Source of the DNA: an uncultured Collinsella sp.
GTDB lineage: Bacteria > Actinomycetota > Coriobacteriia > Coriobacteriales > Coriobacteriaceae
Direction of reading: 5' to 3'
DNA: 13,598 nt
Assembly (NCBI GenBank): GCA_900555515.1
Contig: USLO01000030.1
Coordinates: forward strand, 1-13,598
The position numbers and the translations under genes were made by a program. This document shows, piece after piece, positions 7,430 through 13,423 of the stretch (the stretch's first letter is position 1; each line of letters starts with the position of its first letter). Under the pieces are notes generated by a model. The model was not told the origin of the DNA. It was given only the letters and a program-made list of their open reading frames with translations, and ran no database searches.

Positions 7430-7560
7430 GGGCCGGGACAGTCCGAGAGGTATAAGGTTGCCTGCTCGGACAGTCCTGCTCGCACGGAGAGCACATTTAG
7501 TGCTCTCCGGCTCGTGCGGAACTCGCGATCAACCTTATACCTCTCGGACTGTCCCGGCCC
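7430..7560. repeat. Long cruciform: perfect 31-bp inverted arms enclosing a second hairpin
   Basis: Bases 7430-7460 are the exact reverse complement of 7530-7560 (31 of 31). Inside, CGGAGAGCAC (7485-7494) pairs with GTGCTCTCCG (7500-7509) around ATTTA, and GGACAGTCC of the left arm is repeated at 7468-7476. There is no U-tract after the outer stem on either strand. Size, perfect arms and intergenic position suit a miniature inverted-repeat element or a structured RNA. Confidence 0.92.
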
Positions 7561-7612
7561 TCTCGGGTCCTGAGCGCGACACACCGGACTGGTTTATCTG
7601 AATAAATATGGC

Positions 7613-7639
7613 GAAGGCCCCTTTCGGGGCCTTCTTTTT
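7613..7639 (+). terminator. Rho-independent terminator of the hydrolase gene
   Basis: GAAGGCCCC (7613-7621), loop TTTC, GGGGCCTTC (7626-7634) and five T residues form a strong + strand terminator, 193 nt after the hydrolase stop. The T-tract overlaps the stop codon of convergent murB. On the minus strand the stem lacks a downstream U-run, so it would stop murB transcripts poorly. Confidence 0.9.
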
Positions 7640-8600
7640 ATAAAAATTCGCCGACTCGGTGGACTTCGGGTTCTAGGTCTACGTCGAACTGTTCTTTGAC
7701 TTTGGCTTGGATGTTGCGGATGAGTTCGTCGACGTCGGCTGCGGTGGCGTGGTCGGCGTTGACGATGAAGCCGCAGTGTTTTTCGCTCACCTGGGCGCCG
7801 CCGACGGCGTGGCCGCGCAGGCCGGCGTCCATGATGAGCTTGCCGGCAAAGTGGCCCTCGGGGCGCTTGAAGGTGGAGCCGGCGCTCGGCATGTCGAGCG
7901 GCTGCTTGTCTTCGCGTCGCTGGCGGTAGTCGTCCATGTCGGCCTTGATCATCGCGGCGTTGCCCGGGGCGAGGTTGAAGGTTGCCGAGAGCACGATAAA
8001 GCCGTCGTCGGCAATGCGACTCTTGCGGTAACCCAGGTTGAGCTCATCGACATCGAACTCAATGATATTGCCGCTGCCGCGGGTGCCATCGTCGAGGACG
8101 CGTGCGGGCTTGTAGACCCGTACGGACTCCAGCACGTCGGCCATGCAGGCACCGTAGGCACCGGCGTTCATGTAGCAGGCGCCGCCGACCGATCCGGGGA
8201 TACCCGAGATGGGCTCCATACCGGTGAGACCGGCCTCGGCTGCCGCCGCGGCGACGTCAGAAAGCAAGGCGCCGGCTGCTGCCGTGACATGCGTGCCGTC
8301 GACCGTAATGTCGGAGAGGCCCTTGCCCAGCGCTACGACGACGCCGCGGATGCCCTTGTCACCGACGAGCAAGTCGGAGCCGTTGCCCACGATGGTGAGT
8401 GGCAGATCGCAGCGATAACAGGTATCGAGCGTGGCGACGAGGCCCTGCTCGGTGTCGGGCGTGACGAAGACATCGGCCGGGCCGCCGATCTTAAACGTGG
8501 TGTGCTCGCGCATGGGCTCGCTCATGAGTACGTTGTCTTCGCCGGCAACGCCGGCGAGCGCGCAAAGCAAGTCCTCGTTAAAAAAGTCGTTCTCGTGCAT
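7638..8600 (-). CDS. murB: UDP-N-acetylenolpyruvoylglucosamine reductase
   Basis: Predicted cytoplasmic FAD enzyme that reduces UDP-GlcNAc-enolpyruvate with NADPH to UDP-MurNAc, the second committed step of peptidoglycan precursor synthesis. The 320-aa protein shows the FAD-binding segment TTFKIGGPADVFV at 34-46, VGNGSDLLV at 71-79, SGIPGSVGGACYMNAGAYG at 132-150, YRKSRI at 191-196, the proton-donor serine S242 in AGSTFKRP, and the C-terminal catalytic glutamate E312 in LEPEV. The form resembles type II MurB of Gram-positives. The start at 8600 gives a typical N-terminus; the frame is open 33 codons further to 8699, across the intergenic promoter region, and that extension is not family-like. 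The SD is weak (AAGGCGG). It is divergent from a LacI-type regulator and convergent with the wall-hydrolase gene. Confidence 0.95.
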   Translation of the reverse strand: MHENDFFNEDLLCALAGVAGEDNVLMSEPMREHTTFKIGGPADVFVTPDTEQGLVATLDTCYRCDLPLTIVGNGSDLLVGDKGIRGVVVALGKGLSDITVDGTHVTAAAGALLSDVAAAAAEAGLTGMEPISGIPGSVGGACYMNAGAYGACMADVLESVRVYKPARVLDDGTRGSGNIIEFDVDELNLGYRKSRIADDGFIVLSATFNLAPGNAAMIKADMDDYRQRREDKQPLDMPSAGSTFKRPEGHFAGKLIMDAGLRGHAVGGAQVSEKHCGFIVNADHATAADVDELIRNIQAKVKEQFDVDLEPEVHRVGEFL

Positions 8601-8643
8601 ACGAATATCCGCCTTTTGGTGGTTGTTGTCATCGATCGATTGC

Positions 8644-8649
8644 AATATA
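8644..8649 (-). promoter_or_regulatory. Candidate -10 box of murB
   Basis: TATATT on the minus strand, 43 nt before the murB start. No convincing -35 is visible at the right distance. The flanking inverted repeat TGGACGG (8657-8663) / CCGTCCA (8692-8698) sits upstream of it. Confidence 0.35.
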
Positions 8650-8742
8650 CCCCACCTGGACGGATTTGGTGCGCTGGCGGCGATAAAACAGCCGTCCACC
8701 GGATTGGTAAAGTGTTTATCACCGAGGTAGATGGGCAGTCGC

Positions 8743-8748
8743 TATACT
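8743..8748 (+). promoter_or_regulatory. Candidate -10 box of the LacI-family regulator gene
   Basis: TATACT, 35 nt before the regulator's ATG. The -35 region at the expected distance (around 8720) is poor, as is common for regulators with low or assisted expression. Confidence 0.4.
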
Positions 8749-8783
8749 TTCAAGAGATTGCGCGTAAACCCGGAAGGAGCGAG

Positions 8784-9812
8784 ATGGCCAACAAAGTCAC
8801 CCTCAAGCAGATCGCCCAGGAGGTGGGGCTTTCCCCTTCGTCGGTCTCGCTTGTTCTCAATAATCGGCCCTGTCGCATCTCGGAAGAAAACCGCAGGCTC
8901 ATCAAGGAGGTTGCGGCGCGCAACCACTATGTTCCTAACCAGATCGCGCGTAGCCTGGTTATGCGCGAGTCGCGCACCTTAGGCCTGATCGTTCCCAATA
9001 TCGAGAGTCGCTTTTTTGCCTCGCTCGCCGGCAGCTTGGAAAAGCGCTGCCGCGAAGACGGCTATGCACTTTTTATTACCAGCTCGGGTGGAAGCGCCGA
9101 TGACGATTTGGAACTGCTGCGCCAGCTGGTGACGCGCGGCGTCGACGGCGTCTTTCTGGTGGTGGGTGACGAGTTCTCCGACGATCGTGCCCTGCGCGAG
9201 GAGGTGAGCCATCTGCCTATCCCTGCCGTGATGGTCGACCGTGCCATTGAGGGGCTCGAGTGCGACAAGGTGATGTTTGACCACGAGATGGGTGGCTACA
9301 TGGCCACCCGCTATCTGATCGAGCAAGGCCACCGTCGCATCGCCTGTCTGGTTAACGCGCGTCGCTCCAATACGGGTCGCAAACGACTCGCCGGTTACGA
9401 GCGCGCGCTGCGCGAGGTGGGGCTGCCCATCGACGCGCGCCTGGAGTTTGAGAGCGAATATTACATCCCGAGTGCCTATGAGGCCTCGGAGGCTGTGCTT
9501 GCAACCGATGCCACCGCCGTGTTTGCAAGCTCGGACAACATTGCCCTCGGTCTGCTCAAGCGCTTGCACGAGATGGGGAAGAGCATCCCAGGCGATATCT
9601 CGGTCGTAAGCTATGACAACTCGGCGGCCGACGTTCTCTTTGAGCCGGCGCTGACTGCGATTGAGCAGGATCCCGGTGTCCTTGCGGAGCATGCTTTTGC
9701 CTGCATGTCCAAGCGTCTTGCCGGTAGGGGCGGTAAGCGTGCCGAAGAGGTCGTTCTGGAACCGGCGCTTATCGTGAAGGGCAGTGTGCTTGATCTTACC
9801 GAATATAGCTAA
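8784..9812 (+). CDS. LacI/GalR-family transcriptional regulator
   Basis: Predicted DNA-binding regulator controlled by a sugar or sugar-phosphate. The 342-aa protein has the complete family layout: an N-terminal helix-turn-helix VTLKQIAQEVGLSPSSVSLVLN (residues 5-26), a hinge helix PNQIARSLV (51-59), and a periplasmic-binding-protein-like core from about 65, with LGLIVPNIESRFFASLAGSLE, GVDGVFLV, HRRIACL, GRKRLAGY, FASSDNIALGLL (247-258) and SVVSYDNS (273-280). The start at 8784 has GGAAGGAG 5 nt upstream; the same frame stays open far upstream through murB antisense sequence, which is not coding here. The effector and target genes cannot be told from sequence. No sugar operon directly follows, so it may be autoregulatory or act at a distance, perhaps on the glg/mal/gal genes or on the adjacent murB promoter. 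Confidence 0.93.
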   Translation: MANKVTLKQIAQEVGLSPSSVSLVLNNRPCRISEENRRLIKEVAARNHYVPNQIARSLVMRESRTLGLIVPNIESRFFASLAGSLEKRCREDGYALFITSSGGSADDDLELLRQLVTRGVDGVFLVVGDEFSDDRALREEVSHLPIPAVMVDRAIEGLECDKVMFDHEMGGYMATRYLIEQGHRRIACLVNARRSNTGRKRLAGYERALREVGLPIDARLEFESEYYIPSAYEASEAVLATDATAVFASSDNIALGLLKRLHEMGKSIPGDISVVSYDNSAADVLFEPALTAIEQDPGVLAEHAFACMSKRLAGRGGKRAEEVVLEPALIVKGSVLDLTEYS

Positions 9813-9866
9813 GCGCACTTGTTTGTTTGCATAGATTGCATGCGGAGTGTCCGTTATTTGCCGGCG

Positions 9867-9940
9867 GGGCCGGGGAGGCATACTTTGTTTTGAGAGGTGG
9901 GCTTCGCGAACTTCTCAAAACAAAGCAGGCACCCCGGCCC
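9867..9940. repeat. Second long intergenic hairpin with a GGGCCGGGG/CCCCGGCCC base
   Basis: GGGCCGGGG (9867-9875) pairs with CCCCGGCCC (9932-9940), then after an internal loop (AGGCATA versus CAGGCA) CTTTGTTTTGAGA (9883-9895) pairs with TCTCAAAACAAAG (9913-9925). The 17-nt loop holds the palindrome TTCGCGAA. There is no U-tract. The outer base resembles that of the 7430-7560 structure, including the shared right end CCCGGCCCTC. The remainder of the 249-bp gap (9813-10061) shows no gene. Confidence 0.88.
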
Positions 9941-10061
9941 TCGTCCGTAAGCTCTTCCGCTGGGCGAGCCATAGACGCCGCGCACCGATCTGCTAAAGCA
10001 TGAGCTTGAAATTGGTGCTATATTCGGCTTGAGTTGTTTAATGCTAGTACGGGAGGCTGAT

Positions 10062-10550
10062 ATGGGGCTGTTCAAGAAGAAAAACCCGCAGGATGCCTTT
10101 GATCCCGATGTGTTTACCATCACGGATACGATTTTGGACCCGCCGCGGTTTACGTTTTTGCCGGCTATCTACCAGGATGCCACGCGTCGCAAGTGGGCCG
10201 TGCATCAGCGCGGCGGCGAGCCGAAGATTTTTGACTATGCGGACGTGTTGCAGTGCGAAGTGGCCGAGGCGGGCGATCCGGAGGCCGAGGAAGTGGCCTC
10301 AAAACAGGAATTTGCCCAGCGTATCCTGGCAAATCCTGCCAAGGCGGCGAAAATAAACGCTGCCAAGCGTAATATGTGTCTTGGTATGGGCGTTGTTGTG
10401 GCGGTTCAGACGGGAAAAGACGAGGTTTCCAAATTAGAGATTCCCGTTATGACCGACGAAGTCAAACGCGATTCAAGTCTATATAAGTCGTATCGGAATG
10501 TCGCCGAGAAGATCAAGGCCGAATTTGATGCCATGGGAGGGCTGGCCTAA
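10062..10550 (+). CDS. Hypothetical 162-aa cytoplasmic protein
   Basis: I do not recognise this protein with confidence. It starts MGLFKKKNPQ, has no signal peptide or clear membrane helix, and alternates strand-like and charged segments: RKWAVHQRGGEPKIFDYADVLQCEV (about 43-67) looks like paired beta strands, 75-103 is an Ala/Lys/Glu-rich probable helix, NMCLGMGVVVAVQTG (104-118) is a short hydrophobic strand, and LEIPVMTDEVKRDSSLYKSYRNVAEKIKAEFDAM ends in an amphipathic helix. The order (strands, 'YADVLQCEV', strands, terminal helix) recalls small PH-like domains found beside DUF4428 or SHOCT modules, but this is only a resemblance. The start at 10062 is backed by GGGAGG 5 nt upstream; an ATG 11 codons earlier lacks one. 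It lies 38 bp before the first GntR gene with no terminator between, so the three genes may form one transcript. Confidence 0.8.
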   Translation: MGLFKKKNPQDAFDPDVFTITDTILDPPRFTFLPAIYQDATRRKWAVHQRGGEPKIFDYADVLQCEVAEAGDPEAEEVASKQEFAQRILANPAKAAKINAAKRNMCLGMGVVVAVQTGKDEVSKLEIPVMTDEVKRDSSLYKSYRNVAEKIKAEFDAMGGLA

Positions 10551-10588
10551 TTATGGCGGCATACGTTTCTGAATGAGGAGTCTGTGCA

Positions 10589-11356
10589 ATGGCAGGCGAA
10601 TCTTATGCAATTCCCCCCAAAGATCGTGCTGTTGAGGGAATTCTTTGGTATATCCAGCACCACCAGCTTGCCGGCGGCGATCGCCTGCCGGCCGAGCGTG
10701 TGCTGTGCGAAGAGATCGGCGTTTCGCGTACGGCGTTGCGCGCCGGTATCACGCGGCTCATCTCGTGTGGAACGCTCGAGAGCCGTCGCGGATCGGGTAC
10801 GTATGTGTGTCCTCCCAAGCCGCTGAACATCTTCCAGGAAACGTATAACTTTTCCGATGCTGTGCGGACTGCCGGCCTGCACTCCTCTTCTCGTCTGGTT
10901 TCCACCGGGACCATCGAGGCGGATGAGGCGCTTGCCGACAAGCTTGGGGTGTCTGTAGGCGCTCCCTTGCTCCGCATGCAGCGCGTTCGACTTATTGAGG
11001 GCGAGCCGGCGTCAATCGAGACGGCTCACGTTAACCTGTCCCTGTGCCCATCGCTTACCGAGCACGATTTTGAGTGCGAGAGCCTTTACGATGTCTTGCT
11101 CAAAGAAGGCGGCGTGCGTGTTGAGCATGGACGTGAGCATATTTCCATCTCGCGTTTGAATGCCGAAGAGGCCGAGCTGCTCCAGCAAGAAGAGGGAACG
11201 CCGGTGTTCTATGAGAGCTCGATCGAATTTGATAAGGACATGCGTTTTGTGGAGCATTGCAAATCGGTGATTTTGCCCACAAAGTTCCGCTTTGCCGATA
11301 ACGGCGAAGAGAACGGCATGAGGAGCGTGGCAGGTGAACAATGGCTGAAACAGTAG
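10589..11356 (+). CDS. GntR-family regulator, HutC/UTRA subfamily (first of two)
   Basis: Predicted 255-aa transcriptional regulator. An N-terminal winged helix-turn-helix (residues about 10-75) shows the GntR signature DRLPAERVLCEEIGVSRTAL, then LESRRGSGTYV at the wing. A UTRA ligand domain follows (about 95-240) with LLRMQRVRLIEGEPASIETAHVNL, the usual effector-pocket region, and FVEHCKSVILPTKFRF near the end. UTRA regulators commonly sense amino sugar phosphates or related metabolites (NagR, DasR, FrlR). The start at 10589 has GAGGAG about 9 nt upstream. The stop codon lies inside the next regulator gene: the two frames overlap by 16 bp (11341-11356), so translation is probably coupled. 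Two paralogous regulators in series beside SIS-domain genes suggest both act on the promoter region at 12055-12247. Confidence 0.93.
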   Translation: MAGESYAIPPKDRAVEGILWYIQHHQLAGGDRLPAERVLCEEIGVSRTALRAGITRLISCGTLESRRGSGTYVCPPKPLNIFQETYNFSDAVRTAGLHSSSRLVSTGTIEADEALADKLGVSVGAPLLRMQRVRLIEGEPASIETAHVNLSLCPSLTEHDFECESLYDVLLKEGGVRVEHGREHISISRLNAEEAELLQQEEGTPVFYESSIEFDKDMRFVEHCKSVILPTKFRFADNGEENGMRSVAGEQWLKQ

Positions 11357-12054
11357 ATGCCACCCCGGTTTATATGCGTATTCGACGCCGCATCGAGGAA
11401 CGTATCGAGCGCGGTATATATCCCACGGGTTCCATGATTCCGTCCGAAAAAGACCTTGCCGAGGAATTTGGTACGACACGCTTGACCATCCGAAGCGCTG
11501 TCGATGAGCTGGTTCGGCGCGGGCAGATTCGCCGTGTTCGGGGAAAAGGTGCCTTTGTGGCGCAGAAAGTACCTGCTTTTTTTGAACGCACGGTCGGTTT
11601 CCGTGAATCGGTCCGTGCTTCGGGCGGCGAGCCGTCCGTCCGTATTCTCGCGCGTTCCAAGCGTTATGCGGGGCCATATTACGCCGACCTGTTTGGCATC
11701 GCCGAGGACGACCTGCTCTATTCCGTTCGACGCCTGAACTGCATAAACGGTAGCCCCGTATCGATTGAGACGGCGCTGATTCCCTGCCTGCTGTTCCCAA
11801 CCATCGAAGATATTGACGTGTCGGTCTTCAGTTTGTACGAGACCTATGAGATGCTGGGCCGAAAGCCAGTCATGGCACAGGAAAAGCTCGATATCGAAGC
11901 GCTGGGCGCACGAGATGCCGGCCTCCTTGGACTGGAACAGGGCGATCTTGTTTTGCTTTTGGAATGCGTGAGCTATGACGCGAGCGGTCAGGCTATCGAG
12001 TATGTAAAGTCCTTCAATCGTGGCGATACGGGCGGCTACACCTATACGTACTAG
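11341..12054 (+). CDS. GntR-family regulator, HutC/UTRA subfamily (second of two)
   Basis: Predicted 237-aa transcriptional regulator. The winged helix-turn-helix (about 8-75) includes PVYMRIRRRIEERIERGIY, SMIPSEKDLAEEFGTTRLTIR and IRRVRGKGAFV, and the UTRA domain (about 92-230) includes DLLYSVRRLNCINGSPVSIETAL and IEYVKSFNRGD. It has the same architecture as its upstream neighbour but is clearly diverged, so this is an old duplication or an acquired pair, not a recent copy. The ATG lies within the last 16 bp of the upstream gene, preceded by GCAGGTG at SD distance, which argues for translational coupling. No convincing terminator follows before the SIS gene at 12248. The ligand is unknown; by context it is likely the substrate of the SIS proteins. 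Confidence 0.93.
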   Translation: MAETVDATPVYMRIRRRIEERIERGIYPTGSMIPSEKDLAEEFGTTRLTIRSAVDELVRRGQIRRVRGKGAFVAQKVPAFFERTVGFRESVRASGGEPSVRILARSKRYAGPYYADLFGIAEDDLLYSVRRLNCINGSPVSIETALIPCLLFPTIEDIDVSVFSLYETYEMLGRKPVMAQEKLDIEALGARDAGLLGLEQGDLVLLLECVSYDASGQAIEYVKSFNRGDTGGYTYTY

Positions 12055-12110
12055 CTGGTATTCTGTGAATAACGGCTGGGAAACTAACCAGTTTTGATCG
12101 TTGGGTCAGC

Positions 12111-12120
12111 TGTATATACA
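12111..12120. promoter_or_regulatory. Candidate GntR/HutC operator TGTATATACA
   Basis: A perfect 10-bp palindrome matching the general HutC-type pattern N-GT-x-TA-x-AC-N. It lies in the gap between the second UTRA regulator and the SIS gene and overlaps a possible -10 (TATACA, 12115-12120, with TTGATC at 12094-12099, spacing 15). The palindrome is seen directly; binding by either GntR protein is inference. Confidence 0.5.
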
Positions 12121-12177
12121 ACCTTACAGGGCTCAAAATCGACCGTTCGCCGATGGGGATAAATTAATCGACAAAGA

Positions 12178-12219
12178 GGTATCAAAAAGCCGTAACCTGT
12201 AACTGTGATTGGTATCAAA
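12178..12219 (+). promoter_or_regulatory. Direct repeat GGTATCAAA, 33 bp apart, before the SIS gene
   Basis: GGTATCAAA occurs at 12178-12186 and again at 12211-12219, a spacing of about three helical turns, with GTAACCTGTAAC (12192-12203) between. This sits 29-70 nt before the SIS gene start. It could be a second regulator-binding element for the tandem GntR proteins, or for another factor. Confidence 0.35.
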
Positions 12220-12247
12220 TACTAATGATTTGTTACGAGGTGAGACG

Positions 12248-13363
12248 ATGAAGATGCTCGATTACGTTCAGCTTGCCCATGTGCGTATGGGGGAGAACCT
12301 CGAGCGTTCGTCTGAGCTGGTAGCGCAGCTCGTTGATATTTTCCAGTCCGGTTCTTTTGACGCGCTGCGCATCGTTGCTTCGGGTTCGTCGCGCCATGCC
12401 GCCGATTGCGCCCGCGATTACCTGCAAGATGCCCTGCAAATGCAGGTGTCCGTTGTGACGCCCGAGGCCTTCGTCGATTTTGAACACACCTATCCGCAGC
12501 ATGTGCTCAACATTGCCGTTTCGCAGAGTGGCTATTCGACCAATACGATTGCGGCGCTCGATTACATGCGCGCACACGATATGGCTGCAGTTGCGCTCAC
12601 GGCAAACGTCGAGGCACCCATCAAGGAACACGCTGACATCGTTCTTGACTACGGTGTGGGCGTCGAGTCGGTGGACTTTGTGACTCTGGGCGTCGAGGTG
12701 CTCGTTGAGTACCTGGTGCTCTTTGGCATTTACGGCGGTCAGGCGCGCGGAACGATTGACGCCAAGGGCGTTGCCCAGCGTCTTGACGACCTGCGCGAGG
12801 CTATCCATGCCAATGCCGTGATGTGCAAGACCGCCGAGGCATATGTCCAAGACCACATGCTCGAGCTTTCTGAGCACACGCCCGCCATGGTCGTCGGCAA
12901 CGGCCCCAACTATGGCGTTGCCGAAGAGGCGGCCCTCAAGCTGAGCGAGACCATCAAGATTCCTGCCATGCATCACGAAGGCGAGGAGTTCGTCCACGGT
13001 CCCGAGATGCAGATCGTTCCGGGCTATCTGGTGTTTATCGTCGACGATCCGCAGGGGTCGGAGCGTCTTGCGAATATCGCTGATGCGCTATCGAACGTTA
13101 CGACAAAAACGGTGCTGCTCACGGCCCATCCCAAGGGTAGGGCTCACGAGGTTGCGGTGCCTCAGGTGGCTCCGCTGCTCAGCGCAATTCCCAATCTTGT
13201 GTTCTTCCAGACGATTGCGGCAATGATCGCCGAGCGTCTGAAGTCATGGGACGTGCACCCGTATCTTGATGCCGTCTCCAAGCAAATGGAGGTCAAGGCA
13301 GAGGGCTACGAAGAGTCAGTCAATGCGCTTAAGGCCAAAGCGGCCGAGTGTTACGGAATGTAA
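12248..13363 (+). CDS. Double-SIS sugar-phosphate isomerase/deglycase-like protein (GlmS isomerase-half relative)
   Basis: Predicted cytoplasmic 371-aa enzyme made of two SIS domains without the glutaminase half of GlmS. SIS1 (about 36-165) has IVASGSSRHAA and AVSQSGYSTNTI, the sugar-phosphate-binding serine loops. SIS2 (about 205-335) has VVGNGPNYGVAEEAALKLSETI and EGEEFVHGPEM, which match the GlmS isomerase pattern 'GRG..YPVALEGALKLKE' and 'GELKHGP'. The C-terminal DAVSKQMEVKAEGYE loosely recalls the GlmS tail. Related stand-alone proteins include AgaS-like deaminases and the Amadori deglycases FrlB, GfrE and GfrF, which release glucose-6-phosphate and an amine. The start at 12248 has GAGGTGAG 3-5 nt upstream; the frame opens 13 codons earlier without an SD. 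It is followed after 60 bp by a second SIS gene. The exact substrate cannot be assigned. Confidence 0.88.
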   Translation: MKMLDYVQLAHVRMGENLERSSELVAQLVDIFQSGSFDALRIVASGSSRHAADCARDYLQDALQMQVSVVTPEAFVDFEHTYPQHVLNIAVSQSGYSTNTIAALDYMRAHDMAAVALTANVEAPIKEHADIVLDYGVGVESVDFVTLGVEVLVEYLVLFGIYGGQARGTIDAKGVAQRLDDLREAIHANAVMCKTAEAYVQDHMLELSEHTPAMVVGNGPNYGVAEEAALKLSETIKIPAMHHEGEEFVHGPEMQIVPGYLVFIVDDPQGSERLANIADALSNVTTKTVLLTAHPKGRAHEVAVPQVAPLLSAIPNLVFFQTIAAMIAERLKSWDVHPYLDAVSKQMEVKAEGYEESVNALKAKAAECYGM

Positions 13364-13423
13364 GCGGGTTTTGATGCCCGTTGGCATGGGGGATGTGGAA
13401 ACAACCCCAGAAAGGAGAGACAA

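Noticed and set aside
7344..7601. An 85-codon + strand frame spanning the long inverted repeat
   Set aside because: It starts within the hydrolase gene out of frame and reads through both arms of the repeat; no SD or family likeness.
7707..8783. In-frame upstream extension of the LacI regulator by 359 codons
   Set aside because: It runs antisense through murB and its promoter; the SD and the conserved helix-turn-helix start point to 8784.
9854..10123. An 89-codon minus-strand frame through the second hairpin
   Set aside because: It crosses the inverted repeat and the start of the 162-aa gene, with no SD and no similarity; likely a by-product of the repeat.
12055..12095. A terminator after the second GntR gene
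   Set aside because: CTGGT/ACCAG followed by TTTT is only a 5-bp stem with a long loop; too weak to call.
13364..13387. A hairpin between the two SIS genes
   Set aside because: Only 4-5 bp stems (CGGG/CCCG or ATGCC/GGCAT) with no U-tract.
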